Source of the DNA: Prochlorococcus sp. AG-402-O21
GTDB lineage: Bacteria > Cyanobacteriota > Cyanobacteriia > PCC-6307 > Cyanobiaceae
Assembly: GCA_003216375.1 (NCBI GenBank)
Contig: QCIZ01000005.1
Span: forward strand, 44,143-108,142
DNA length: 64,000 bases
Direction: 5' to 3'
In this document: positions 1-8,539 of the stretch, in pieces
Numbering within the stretch: the first letter of the stretch is position 1
Layout: every line of letters begins with the position of its first letter
Made by a program: the position numbers and the translations under genes
Notes under the pieces: generated by a model
What the model was told of the DNA's origin: nothing
What the model saw: only the letters and a program-made list of their open reading frames with translations
Database searches by the model: none

Positions 1-705
1 TTGTATTTCTTGTCGATTATCTAAAAGCGACTGATCAGACCAGTCACTAGATCTGATGATGTTTCTCTTAGTTTCAAAATCCTTATCGTCTAAAAGATAG
101 CTATCACCGTACTTCTCTTTATATGATTTATATGCAACTGGTGTAGAAACTTGAATTGAAGGGTCTTTAACCAAAATAAGACCCAAATCAAACTTATCAT
201 ATTTTAATTTTTCTAAAATTTCACCTCTGCCAAAACATATCTGCCTACCTCCTGATATGCAAAATGGGATATCTGAGCCTATTTCTTTAGATAAGTCCTC
301 TAATTCCTCAGCCTTAAGATTTAATTTCCAGAGTTTATTTAATCCAACCAATGTTGCAGCTGCATCAGTAGATCCACCTGCCAATCCTGCACCAATAGGA
401 ATATTTTTTTCAAGCACAATATCTACACCTAATTCCTTATTTCGTACTTTATTTCTCAACAGTTTTGCGGCTTTTATTATTAAATTGTCCTCACCATTAC
501 TAATCTCGTTATTATTAGATTTAAGAGTAATATTATGATCTGAACTATTTATCATCTTCAATTGATCACTTAAATTAATACTTTGCATGACCATTGCTAA
601 TTCATGAAAGCCATCGGTTCTAATACCTAAAACCTCTAAATGTAGATTAATTTTTGCATGTGCTTCTGCAATAAGAAAATCATCATTTGCTTTGGAGGGG
701 ACCAT
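1..705 (-). CDS. ispE: 4-diphosphocytidyl-2-C-methyl-D-erythritol kinase, C-terminus beyond the window
   Basis: IspE phosphorylates CDP-methylerythritol in the cytosolic MEP pathway, which supplies isoprenoids for carotenoids, phytol and quinones. Translating the complement from the ATG at 705 gives AKINLHLEVLGIRTDGFHEL near the N-terminus and the GHMP-kinase ATP-binding loop GAGLAGGSTDAAA around 340-390. The frame stays open for 235 codons to base 1; the family is about 310 residues, so roughly 80 are missing. The start overlaps the end of ksgA by 23 bp, suggesting translational coupling, as is common for ksgA-ispE pairs in cyanobacteria. Identity is secure; the exact start is less so. Confidence 0.93.
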   Translation of the reverse strand, partial: MVPSKANDDFLIAEAHAKINLHLEVLGIRTDGFHELAMVMQSINLSDQLKMINSSDHNITLKSNNNEISNGEDNLIIKAAKLLRNKVRNKELGVDIVLEKNIPIGAGLAGGSTDAAATLVGLNKLWKLNLKAEELEDLSKEIGSDIPFCISGGRQICFGRGEILEKLKYDKFDLGLILVKDPSIQVSTPVAYKSYKEKYGDSYLLDDKDFETKRNIIRSSDWSDQSLLDNRQEIQ

Positions 706-1561
706 TTTCAATAACACAAGTTTCTTTTAAAGCTTTTGCCAAGGCAAACCAATTGGAAGGTGAGATTTCCTGTGGTCTTTGTTCAAGACTAATACCTCTG
801 TAGTCGAAAAATTCTTTTATCTGATCGTTGGAAGTAACAAAACTTCCAATCGTGTTTCGTAATTTCTTTCTTCTACCAGCGAAAGCATGCTTCAAAAGTT
901 TCTCTAATAAAATCCCTATCTCATAAAAATCCGGCTCACTTGATACGAAGGGCTTAATCATGACTACTTTGGAATCTACCTTAGGTGCCGGTTGAAAACA
1001 TTTAGAAGGCACATCACATACGTCCTGACATTTTGCTAGGAGCTGAATCCGTACACTTAAAGCACTAAAACTACTAGTTCCGGGGAGGGCCACAAGTCTT
1101 TGGGCCACTTCTTTCTGCATAAGTAAAACTAAAGTTTCAAAACTATTTTCAGGTGCTTTTCTTAATTCGCCAATCAATCTTTTTAATAGTGGACCTGTGA
1201 TATTGTAAGGAATATTAGCGACAACTTTATTAATAATTAGTCCATTTTCAGCCTCCAGTGGAGCAGAGAGAACATCTCCCTCTCTCAAACTAAATTTACT
1301 TTGATGACTAAAACGTTTTTTCAAACCAACGACTAAATCTCTATCTAGCTCAATTGCTTGAATGAATCTTGCTTGGGATTCAATTAATTTTTCAGTTAAA
1401 GCACCTTTACCTGGACCAACCTCTAAGACGCAATCGTCAGGATTCAATTCGGCAGCCTTAACTATTTGATTCAATACACCCTGATCTTTCAACCAATGTT
1501 GTCCAAAGCGTTTTCTAGGAATATGCCTAAAACTACTCAAAGTCTTATTACCCAAACGCAA
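683..1561 (-). CDS. ksgA: 16S rRNA (adenine1518/1519-N6)-dimethyltransferase KsgA/RsmA
   Basis: This enzyme dimethylates two adjacent adenines in the 3' terminal hairpin of 16S rRNA during late 30S assembly, using S-adenosylmethionine. The N-terminal RKRFGQHWLKD, the SAM-binding VLEVGPGKGALTE and the catalytic motif VVANIPYNITGPL (NIPY) are all present. The C-terminal helical domain has the expected FAGRRKKLRNTI. Length is 292 residues, slightly long because of about 14 residues before the conserved start; a later start is possible. ispE follows and overlaps it, so the two are probably co-transcribed. Confidence 0.96.
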   Translation of the reverse strand: MRLGNKTLSSFRHIPRKRFGQHWLKDQGVLNQIVKAAELNPDDCVLEVGPGKGALTEKLIESQARFIQAIELDRDLVVGLKKRFSHQSKFSLREGDVLSAPLEAENGLIINKVVANIPYNITGPLLKRLIGELRKAPENSFETLVLLMQKEVAQRLVALPGTSSFSALSVRIQLLAKCQDVCDVPSKCFQPAPKVDSKVVMIKPFVSSEPDFYEIGILLEKLLKHAFAGRRKKLRNTIGSFVTSNDQIKEFFDYRGISLEQRPQEISPSNWFALAKALKETCVIENGPLQSK

Positions 1562-1662
1562 AATCTCAGAACCACATTAGAAACGATTACATATTTCACT
1601 CAAATAAAAATAAATTATTTAAAATATACTAACAAGAAGATCTTCAATCAATATTTTTTTAA

Positions 1663-2010
1663 ATGACTTTTGATAGCCATAGCCTTGAGCGCCTAAAAGA
1701 GCTAGGACGAAAACTCCCAAAAGAGTTATCAAAACCTCAATCAAATGAATTAAAGAATCAGAAATTACATCCTGTAGAAACCGAAACCAACCCTGAACAA
1801 CTTTTTCGAGAGTTGATGGAAATAAGTCCAGATGGAAATGTTCCGCCTCATTTACTAGAAAGATTAAAAAACCTAGAATCAAATAATGTGAAAATTTCTT
1901 CCAATTCAGATCCACAGATTAATGAAAACTCTAAGGATCTTTCGGCTGAAGATTCCCTAAACCTATATACACAATTTCAACAATTTCTACTCGAAGATGA
2001 TATCGATTAG
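1663..2010 (+). CDS. conserved hypothetical protein, likely cyanobacterial-specific
   Basis: This is a 115-residue hydrophilic protein rich in Leu, Glu, Lys and Asn, with no signal peptide, membrane segment or recognised domain. A short motif occurs twice, LERLKELGRKLP near residue 8 and LLERLKNLES near residue 63, suggesting paired amphipathic helices. It lies just upstream of rlmH and may share its transcript. The reverse strand also reads open (1619-1915), but the position of this frame directly before rlmH favours the plus strand. Function is unknown. Confidence 0.7.
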   Translation: MTFDSHSLERLKELGRKLPKELSKPQSNELKNQKLHPVETETNPEQLFRELMEISPDGNVPPHLLERLKNLESNNVKISSNSDPQINENSKDLSAEDSLNLYTQFQQFLLEDDID

Positions 2011-2020
2011 AAATATTTTT

Positions 2021-2458
2021 ATGCTTAATATTTCACACTATAAAATCATTGCCATAGGAAAAATAAAAAAAAAGTGGATTCAAGAAGGTATAGAAATATA
2101 TTTAAAAAGATTACCTAGTTTAGAAGTAATAGAAATAAAAGACAGCACACAAATAAAAGAAGAACATACAATCAAAGGAATCATCAGCAAGAATGAAACA
2201 CTCGTAACTCTTAATGAAAATGGTCAATCTTTTACATCAAAACAATTAGCAACAAAACTTCTAAGCTCTCACAATCAAAATATTACTTTTGTTATCGGAG
2301 GTGCATCGGGTCTTCCTACTTCCCTCAATAATTACGCCTCTTGGCAATTAAGTCTTTCATCTTTTACTTTTCCTCATGAGATAGCTCGTCTTTTACTAAT
2401 AGAACAACTTTACCGAGCAAAAACCATTACCCAAGGAGGCCCTTACCACAAGGAATAG
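2021..2458 (+). CDS. rlmH: 23S rRNA (pseudouridine1915-N3)-methyltransferase RlmH
   Basis: RlmH is a SPOUT-class methyltransferase that modifies pseudouridine 1915 in helix 69 of assembled 70S ribosomes. The C-terminal trefoil-knot motifs are clear: FVIGGASGLP, then FPHEIARLLLIEQLYRA and the terminal GGPYHKE. I chose the ATG at 2021, giving MLNISHYKIIAIGKIKKKWI, because it matches the usual N-terminus. An in-frame ATG at 1997 would overlap the preceding gene and add eight unlikely residues. The product is 145 residues, near the usual length. Confidence 0.95.
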   Translation: MLNISHYKIIAIGKIKKKWIQEGIEIYLKRLPSLEVIEIKDSTQIKEEHTIKGIISKNETLVTLNENGQSFTSKQLATKLLSSHNQNITFVIGGASGLPTSLNNYASWQLSLSSFTFPHEIARLLLIEQLYRAKTITQGGPYHKE

Positions 2459-2478
2459 ATCAGAAGCAATGCACTAAT

Positions 2479-2492
2479 AGTTCATTTGTACT
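2479..2492 (+). promoter_or_regulatory. candidate LexA (SOS) box upstream of umuDC
   Basis: The 14-bp sequence AGTTCATTTGTACT lies 26 bp before the umuD ATG. It matches the cyanobacterial LexA consensus RGTACNNNDGTWCB at every position except the fourth and is near-palindromic. Its place just before the SOS polymerase genes supports a repressor operator. Confidence 0.6.
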
Positions 2493-2517
2493 ATAGTAGA
2501 TTGTATTGGCCTGGCCT

Positions 2518-2964
2518 ATGGATTCAAATAGCTCTTACTCTTCATCAAAGGAAAAGTTATCGACACGATTAATTCCATTAGTAAAAGAAACTATTTCTGC
2601 AGGTTTTCCTTCTCCTGCCGAAGACTACATAGAACTCGGTATCGATCTAAATAAATACTTAATCAAAAATCCAATAAGTACGTTCTTTCTACGTGTAAGC
2701 GGTAATTCAATGAATAAAGCAGGCATTTACAATAATGATTTATTAATAATAGATCGCAGTATAAATCCGAATCCTGGACATGTTGTAGTTGCTCTTTTGG
2801 ATGGAGAATTCACTTTAAAAAGACTTATAAAAAAGCAAGATAATTATTATCTAAAAGCAGATAAAGAAAATTATCCAGCAATAAACTTATATGAATATAT
2901 AGATATACAAATATGGGGAGTCGCGATTTATTCGATACATGAACTACAAAAACAAAAAGTATAA
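2518..2964 (+). CDS. umuD: UmuD-like self-cleaving SOS mutagenesis protein (S24 family)
   Basis: UmuD is cleaved to UmuD' with help from the RecA filament, and UmuD'2 then joins UmuC to form the translesion polymerase Pol V. From the ATG at 2518 the protein has 148 residues. It has the cleavage context SAGFPSP at Ala28-Gly29, catalytic Ser64 in SGNSM and Lys101 in FTLKRL. Spacing between these positions equals that in E. coli UmuD (25, 60, 97). A TTG at 2506 is an alternative start. umuC begins two bases after the stop, so they form one operon, probably controlled by the LexA-like box upstream. Confidence 0.93.
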   Translation: MDSNSSYSSSKEKLSTRLIPLVKETISAGFPSPAEDYIELGIDLNKYLIKNPISTFFLRVSGNSMNKAGIYNNDLLIIDRSINPNPGHVVVALLDGEFTLKRLIKKQDNYYLKADKENYPAINLYEYIDIQIWGVAIYSIHELQKQKV

Positions 2965-2966
2965 TC

Positions 2967-4244
2967 ATGTCCAAAGTAATACTTCAAATTGATGGGAACA
3001 ATTTCTATGCCTCGTGTGAACAAATGATAGATCCATCCATAAAAGGAAAGGGTTTAGTTATACTTTCGAATAATGATGGATGCATAATAGCTCGTAGTTC
3101 AGAGGCTAGAAAAATGGGAATTCCTATGGGACAGCCATATTTTAAGTTAAAAAATAAATTGACTAAATTAAATATAACTGTGAGAAGTTCAAACTATGAG
3201 CTTTACGGTGATATAAGTAATCGATTAATGCAGCTACTAAGAAAAAATTGTGAAGAACTCGAAATATACTCAATAGATGAAGCATTTGGAACGATAAAAC
3301 GTCCAAAAGACAAGTGCTTATATCAATGGGGAAATAATTTAAGAGCTTTAGTTTATCAAAACATAGGGATACCAATATCTATTGGTATTGGTGAGACAAA
3401 AGTTCTATCAAAAATTTCTAATCATCTAGCAAAAAACATACCAAATAATTCAGGTATATTTGATATAGGTATTATTGAAAATAAAGACCCTTATCTTAAT
3501 CTAATTAAAGTAAATAAAATTTGGGGTGTAGGGAAAAGAGTATCCATATGGTTAAGAAGCAAAGGGATTACTAATGCCCGAGAACTTAGAGATATGTCAA
3601 GCAACCAAATCAAAGAAAAATATGGTGTAGTTGGTTTACGCATTCAAAATGAACTACAAGGTAACCTCTGTATACCTATAAAAGAGACTTCGTCAGACAG
3701 GAAAGAAATCTGCGTAAGCAGAAGTCTTTCTTATTCAATAGATAGCTTAGAAGAATTGAGTCAAGTAATCATTAAATATATTTTAATCGCAAGTGCTAAA
3801 CTTCGAAAATACAATCAATTAGCTTCAGCTATTACAGTATTTACGAATACAAATACTCATTCAAAAGATTATTACAAAAAAGAAGCAACAGAAAAAATAG
3901 ACATACCAACATCTGACTCAAGAATTATGCTTAAAATAAGCTTAGAGTTAACAAAAAAAATATTCAGACCTTATAGGAAGTTAAAAAAAGCCGGTGTGAT
4001 ATTACATAAACTACAGAGCAATAAATATAAACAAAAACTACTATTTGATGAACAATATATTGAAAAAGATTTATCCCAAGAAAGATTAAATCATGTAATA
4101 GATCAAATCAACAATAGTAATGGTAGAGATACAATAAATTGGGGAGCATCTATCATTGAAAAAGAATGGAGACCGAGTAGAGAAAAATTATCTCTCATAA
4201 AGACAACAAACATAGAAAGTATTCCTACAATATATGCAAATTAA
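2967..4244 (+). CDS. umuC: UmuC-like Y-family DNA polymerase (Pol V catalytic subunit)
   Basis: UmuC carries out error-prone synthesis past DNA lesions. The palm carboxylates are visible: Asp9 in QIDGNNFYASCEQ and Asp104-Glu105 in YSIDEAFG. Both belong to the Y-family metal site. The thumb helix-hairpin-helix region (KIWGVGKRVSIWLRSKGI) and a little-finger domain follow, and the C-terminal extension is typical of UmuC. At 425 residues the length is full. It follows umuD by two bases. Codons are strongly AT-rich here, and the next gene downstream is on the same strand after a 68-bp gap. Confidence 0.95.
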   Translation: MSKVILQIDGNNFYASCEQMIDPSIKGKGLVILSNNDGCIIARSSEARKMGIPMGQPYFKLKNKLTKLNITVRSSNYELYGDISNRLMQLLRKNCEELEIYSIDEAFGTIKRPKDKCLYQWGNNLRALVYQNIGIPISIGIGETKVLSKISNHLAKNIPNNSGIFDIGIIENKDPYLNLIKVNKIWGVGKRVSIWLRSKGITNARELRDMSSNQIKEKYGVVGLRIQNELQGNLCIPIKETSSDRKEICVSRSLSYSIDSLEELSQVIIKYILIASAKLRKYNQLASAITVFTNTNTHSKDYYKKEATEKIDIPTSDSRIMLKISLELTKKIFRPYRKLKKAGVILHKLQSNKYKQKLLFDEQYIEKDLSQERLNHVIDQINNSNGRDTINWGASIIEKEWRPSREKLSLIKTTNIESIPTIYAN

Positions 4245-4312
4245 AATTTGATATAATCATTAATAATAATGCTCACCAAAATCAAAGAGACAATCATGGT
4301 AGATTAAAATAA

Positions 4313-4798
4313 ATGAAAATTATAAGCATTGAAAGAATAATGGAATTCGTAGATTTTTTAGATAAAAAAGAAATAGAAATAATAAAAATAGTTGAACAGG
4401 CAGGGTATAAAATAGAAGAGAATAAACCACTCTGTTTAGTAAGTAATAACTATGTAGGTTTCTTAAATAAGAGAAAGAAAGTGCTTATAATTTGTACAAA
4501 TAATGCTAAGAAGAGAGAAGGATATACAATTCTAAGAAAAAAAGATAAAGATACTTATGCAAGGACCGCCTTACATATAAAAAAAGCCTTAAGACATGAA
4601 GCTGTTCATGTGGCTCAGGAGTGTAACAATGGAAATTTATTAAACATCGATAAAAAGCTATCAATGAGTCCGTTAAAGTTGAAGGCTTTAAATGAATCTA
4701 TAAAAATATCAGGAGAGAGACAAAAAGAAAGACAAGCATATATACTAGAAAACAAACCAAAATTAGTAGAAAAAGAATTGAGAAAATATTGTTTATAA
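4313..4798 (+). CDS. hypothetical protein with HExxH zinc-metallopeptidase-like motif
   Basis: This is a 161-residue, lysine-rich, soluble protein of no recognised named family. Residues 94-101 read RHEAVHVA: His95-Glu96-x-x-His99 is the classic zinc-binding active-site motif of gluzincin-type metallopeptidases. A candidate third ligand is Glu103 or a later Glu. No signal peptide is seen, so action in the cytosol is expected. It lies 68 bp downstream of umuC on the same strand and might be part of the SOS transcript, though a separate promoter cannot be excluded. Activity is inferred from one motif only. Confidence 0.65.
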   Translation: MKIISIERIMEFVDFLDKKEIEIIKIVEQAGYKIEENKPLCLVSNNYVGFLNKRKKVLIICTNNAKKREGYTILRKKDKDTYARTALHIKKALRHEAVHVAQECNNGNLLNIDKKLSMSPLKLKALNESIKISGERQKERQAYILENKPKLVEKELRKYCL

Positions 4799-4811
4799 TA
4801 ATTAAATAATA

Positions 4812-5111
4812 TTAATTATCTCTAAGTAATTGAATAGCCTTTATTTTACTACTGAAAATCAAAACCATTCCTTGATCCAAGTAAGAAAGACCAATATAAG
4901 TCTTAACAGCATTGGCATTAATGAGAGCCGTACCACAAGTCTCAAGGATAAGGACAGGTATAGTTAAATTCGATCCCTGCATACTCTGAAGATCGAGAGA
5001 TTGACGTACAGCTAACTTTGCTTTTATAAAACCTATTTTATTTATAAAATCTGGCCAAAGATCATTAGATAATGAACATTCATCTAAATTAAAAAGAGAG
5101 GAATTTGACAT
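4812..5111 (-). CDS. hypothetical protein
   Basis: This is a 99-residue protein with an N-terminal polar segment and a C-terminal half predicted to form beta strands (IPVLILETCGTALINANAV, then GLSYLDQGMVLIFSSK). There is no clear membrane helix or signal peptide. It lies just downstream of dnaG on the same strand (22-bp gap), so it is probably on the dnaG transcript. I do not recognise the family, though the domain-like pattern suggests a conserved picocyanobacterial protein. Confidence 0.6.
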   Translation of the reverse strand: MSNSSLFNLDECSLSNDLWPDFINKIGFIKAKLAVRQSLDLQSMQGSNLTIPVLILETCGTALINANAVKTYIGLSYLDQGMVLIFSSKIKAIQLLRDN

Positions 5112-5133
5112 CAGTAAATATAAATATAAAAAA

Positions 5134-7161
5134 TTATTTATAACATCGCTGTTGATCTAAATTTAGTATATGTTTTCTCTCAGCGTAATAAAGTTGCTGA
5201 AAATTTATAGCGTCATTGTTTAAATCTTCAAACATGCTAAAAACTTTCTGCTCCATATCTGATGAATTACTAGGTTCAGAATTTTCCTGAACAATAAGAG
5301 AAGCTATACAGTTTTCAAGAGTTTCTAATCTTTGAGAACTCCATGCTTCAATTAGATGTCTACAACGTTTTAAAGATTTTTGCTTTTCAAGAACAGCTAG
5401 AGCTCCACGAATAAGCGACTCGGGATCACTTAGGGTTGCCAAGCGAAGTTCATTAGCCTCTAATAAAGGAGTAAGTTTGGGAAGATGTTCATTTTCATTA
5501 ACAAGGAAATTATCTAACAAGTTTTTAATTAAATCGATATCAGCTAGAATATTATTGGCATCTTTAGAACGATTTATCTTCTCAACAGTTTCAGAACCGA
5601 ACTTATTCTCCTCAATGTTACTTATAGTTGACCATATCGCTCGATGATGATTGATTGCAAAATCATCTAAGTCCCTTAGTCTCAATTCATAACGAATATA
5701 AGATCTATAATTAGGACAGTGAATATAGGTAAAAAGTATATCTGCCTCGCTTCTTTCTCTTAGACTAACTTCTTGAGGTTTATCATATTTCTTAGAACGT
5801 CCGTGCCATCTTTGACCACTAACTTGATTACGTAAATCTTCCTCTAGTTGTAGAGCAAATCTACCTTGACCTCCACTAAGACGCTGAGCGACCTTCTGTA
5901 GATAATGGGTTCTGATCGCTGTTTGAGGTAGCTTGCCAAGAAGAGTTACTAGAGTACTAACAGCTTCCTGAAATTGATCAGATTTATTTAAATCTAAGTC
6001 CTTCAATGATTGATCTATTTGCCAGTCCATCCAGAGAGGTGATTTAGCTGCTAATGCTTCATAAGCAGATGGAGAATTATCCTTAAGGAACTCATCTGGA
6101 TCTTTACCCGAAGGTAATTGAAGAACTCTTAAATCCAGCTGGCCTTGAATAGCAAGGTTTTCTACCTCACTAATTGCGCGATTAGCAGCACGAATTCCAG
6201 CATTATCTGAATCAAAATTTAGAAGGATTTTTTTACTGTCGGTAGATCGAGAGAGAAGAGTTATTTGATTGCTACTTAATGCGGTTCCCAACGAAGCGAC
6301 AACATTTGTAATACCAGAATCATGAAGTGCCATCACATCAAAATATCCTTCAACTACAACTGCATAATCTTTTTTTCTAATTGAAAGGGCTGATTTGTCT
6401 AAGCCAAAAAGATTTTTACCTTTTTCAAAGATTTCAGTCTCAGGCGAATTTAAATACTTGGGCTCTGAACCATCAAGACTTCTTCCTCCAAAACCAATAA
6501 CTCTTTTTTGCCTGTCATGAATAGGCACAATAATACGATTACGAAATCTGTCATAAAAACCATTACCACCCTTTCGAGGAACAATTAATCCTGCCGATTC
6601 AAGAGTCTCAACACTGACTTTTTCTACATCTACAAAATATTGGAGTAATGAATCCCAATTATCTGGAGCAAATCCAAGCTCAAAATTGATTAAAGTACCA
6701 TCACTTAAATGACGTTTATTTTTAAGATAAGTAAGAGCATTTTCTCCACATGGAGAATTTAATTGATTTCTAAACCAACCTGTAGCGAGTTTCAGGACAC
6801 GATAAAGTGTATCTCTACGTGAGATCTGTTGCTTGAGTCTTTCTTGATGAGGTCCTTCAACAGTATCTATTGGTACTTGATATTTTTTAGCCAGCTCAAG
6901 AACAACATCACTAAAACTTTGCCTCTGAAACTCCATTAAAAATTTAATTGCATTCCCACCAGCTCCACATGAAAAACAATAATAAAATTGCTTGCCAGGG
7001 ATTACTGACATTGAAGGCTTACTATCATCATGAAAAGGACATATCCCAACATATTCTTTACCTTTTTTCTTTAAGACAACGTGTTCACCAACTACATCAA
7101 CAATATCTACACGCTCTTTAACAGACTCAATTGTCCTAGGATGTAGTCGAGCAGAAGTCAT
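5134..7161 (-). CDS. dnaG: DNA primase DnaG
   Basis: DnaG makes RNA primers for replication in complex with the DnaB helicase. The N-terminal CHC2 zinc finger has Cys41, His44, Cys62 and Cys65 (CPFHDDSKPS, YYCFSCGAGG). The catalytic core and Toprim domain follow, with VVEGYFDVMAL and FDSDNAG providing the metal-binding acidic residues. The C-terminal third corresponds to the helicase-interaction region. Length is 675 residues, normal for cyanobacteria. It is transcribed away from the divergent transporter gene at 7210; the 48 bp between them must hold both promoters. Confidence 0.97.
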   Translation of the reverse strand: MTSARLHPRTIESVKERVDIVDVVGEHVVLKKKGKEYVGICPFHDDSKPSMSVIPGKQFYYCFSCGAGGNAIKFLMEFQRQSFSDVVLELAKKYQVPIDTVEGPHQERLKQQISRRDTLYRVLKLATGWFRNQLNSPCGENALTYLKNKRHLSDGTLINFELGFAPDNWDSLLQYFVDVEKVSVETLESAGLIVPRKGGNGFYDRFRNRIIVPIHDRQKRVIGFGGRSLDGSEPKYLNSPETEIFEKGKNLFGLDKSALSIRKKDYAVVVEGYFDVMALHDSGITNVVASLGTALSSNQITLLSRSTDSKKILLNFDSDNAGIRAANRAISEVENLAIQGQLDLRVLQLPSGKDPDEFLKDNSPSAYEALAAKSPLWMDWQIDQSLKDLDLNKSDQFQEAVSTLVTLLGKLPQTAIRTHYLQKVAQRLSGGQGRFALQLEEDLRNQVSGQRWHGRSKKYDKPQEVSLRERSEADILFTYIHCPNYRSYIRYELRLRDLDDFAINHHRAIWSTISNIEENKFGSETVEKINRSKDANNILADIDLIKNLLDNFLVNENEHLPKLTPLLEANELRLATLSDPESLIRGALAVLEKQKSLKRCRHLIEAWSSQRLETLENCIASLIVQENSEPSNSSDMEQKVFSMFEDLNNDAINFQQLYYAERKHILNLDQQRCYK

Positions 7162-7209
7162 ATGATAATTTTAATTGATCTCTAAAAATTTAGTAAAGAG
7201 ATTTAGAAT

Positions 7210-8118
7210 TTGAGAGAAAAACAGCTTACAAGTAAATTTAATATTGAAAAGAATTTAAAAGGGATCAAATTTTTAATAGGAAGCGGATTAGCATTTAGCC
7301 TTATGAGTGTTTGTGTTAAGGCGATTGGGGGAAGGATACCAATTTCAGAACTTGTTTTTGCTAGGGCAACGATAAGTATAATAATAACAAGATTTTTCTT
7401 ATATAAAAATAAAATCAACCCTTGGGGATATCAGAGAAGATTATTATTAACAAGGGGTTTACTTGGAACAGTTGCACTATTTTGTATCTTCAAAGCTCTC
7501 ACAATATTACCTATAGCAACAGCGACAGTAATTCAATACATTTATCCAACTTTCACAGTGATATGTGCGTACATAATTCTAAAGGAATTTATATTTAAGA
7601 GAATAGTATATTCAATTATTATTGGATGGATAGGAATTGTTTTAGTTAGTCAACCAGAATTCAACTCCAATAATAATATTAAAGAAACAATATTAGCAAT
7701 TATAATTGCGATATTAGGCGCTTTGATGACATCATTAGCCTATATATGTGTAAGAAAATTATCTTCCAAAGAGCATCCACTTGTTATTATCTACTACTTC
7801 CCTTTGGTTTCTATCCCTTTATCTATTCCTTTTATTATTAATGATTTTGTATTGCCAACCGGAACAGATTGGCTTTGGATAATAGGGATTGGTATTTTCA
7901 CACAAATTGGTCAACTCTGCATAACAGAGGGGTTAAGACTACTTCCAGCTGGCCAAGCAACTTCCCTAAATTATTCCCAGGTTATCTTCGCAAGTATATG
8001 GGGAGTATTAATTTTCGAAGAAACAATAACAAGTTCAATTTACTTAGGTGGTTTTTGCGTACTTATTTCAACTATTATTAGTATAAGTGCATCCAAAACC
8101 TCTGAAGCAAAAATATGA
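7210..8118 (+). CDS. EamA/DMT-family membrane transporter (RhaT-like)
   Basis: This is a polytopic inner-membrane protein of 302 residues with about ten hydrophobic segments in two repeated halves of five, the layout of the drug/metabolite transporter superfamily. The first half contains FARATISIIITRFFLYKN and the second LLPAGQATSLNYSQVIFASI, both EamA-like. The frame starts at a TTG (7210); no closer ATG fits the first helix. The substrate is unknown; family members export amino acids, nucleosides or other metabolites. The next gene overlaps by four bases, so they are probably co-translated. Confidence 0.85.
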   Translation: MREKQLTSKFNIEKNLKGIKFLIGSGLAFSLMSVCVKAIGGRIPISELVFARATISIIITRFFLYKNKINPWGYQRRLLLTRGLLGTVALFCIFKALTILPIATATVIQYIYPTFTVICAYIILKEFIFKRIVYSIIIGWIGIVLVSQPEFNSNNNIKETILAIIIAILGALMTSLAYICVRKLSSKEHPLVIIYYFPLVSIPLSIPFIINDFVLPTGTDWLWIIGIGIFTQIGQLCITEGLRLLPAGQATSLNYSQVIFASIWGVLIFEETITSSIYLGGFCVLISTIISISASKTSEAKI

Positions 8119-8501
8119 ATTGCAAATCTTTGATTTTTTCAATAGTTCTTATTTGCACTGGAACAACATCGATTCTTGCAGATGACTATCAGCGGGGTTA
8201 CTCATCAAGTAGAACTTGTACGAGAAATGAATACAGAGAAGAATATATTCCAGGTACACGAAAGGATCCAGGATACGTCAAAAAATGGGAGGAAACGGTA
8301 GAAGTTCCTTGCCCAGGTGTTCGATCAACAATTAATAACAATGAATTTGATAACAATGATTGCTCTGAAGGCAAAATTGCAGGAGGTATTTTAGGTGCAG
8401 GCTTTGCTACTGCAATATCCAGAGGGAAAGATCGCTGGTGGGCAATTCCTGCTGGTCTAGTAGGAGGCTCAATGGTTGGATGTCAAATTGATGGTGGTTG
8501 A
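8115..8501 (+). CDS. secreted glycine-zipper-like hypothetical protein
   Basis: This 128-residue protein has an N-terminal signal peptide (hydrophobic segment SLIFSIVLICTGTTSILA, probable cleavage before DDY). The mature part has a Tyr/Arg-rich region, then a Gly-rich segment (GKIAGGILGAGFATAIS and AGLVGGSMVGCQI) resembling the glycine zippers of surface-antigen-like proteins. Four cysteines suggest disulfides outside the cytoplasm. The start codon overlaps the stop of the preceding transporter (ATGA). Its role is unknown; the periplasm or outer membrane is likely. Confidence 0.75.
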   Translation: MNCKSLIFSIVLICTGTTSILADDYQRGYSSSRTCTRNEYREEYIPGTRKDPGYVKKWEETVEVPCPGVRSTINNNEFDNNDCSEGKIAGGILGAGFATAISRGKDRWWAIPAGLVGGSMVGCQIDGG

Positions 8502-8539
8502 GTATATTTTGTATTCTCAGAAATTTAATCAAATAAATA

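Noticed and set aside
257..538. Plus-strand frame at the window start
   Set aside because: It lies antisense within the ispE coding frame, which carries a clear GHMP-kinase motif.
1619..1915. Minus-strand hydrophobic frame opposite the 1663 gene
   Set aside because: It is antisense to a plausible soluble gene directly upstream of rlmH; hydrophobic antisense frames are expected opposite Lys/Glu-rich coding DNA.
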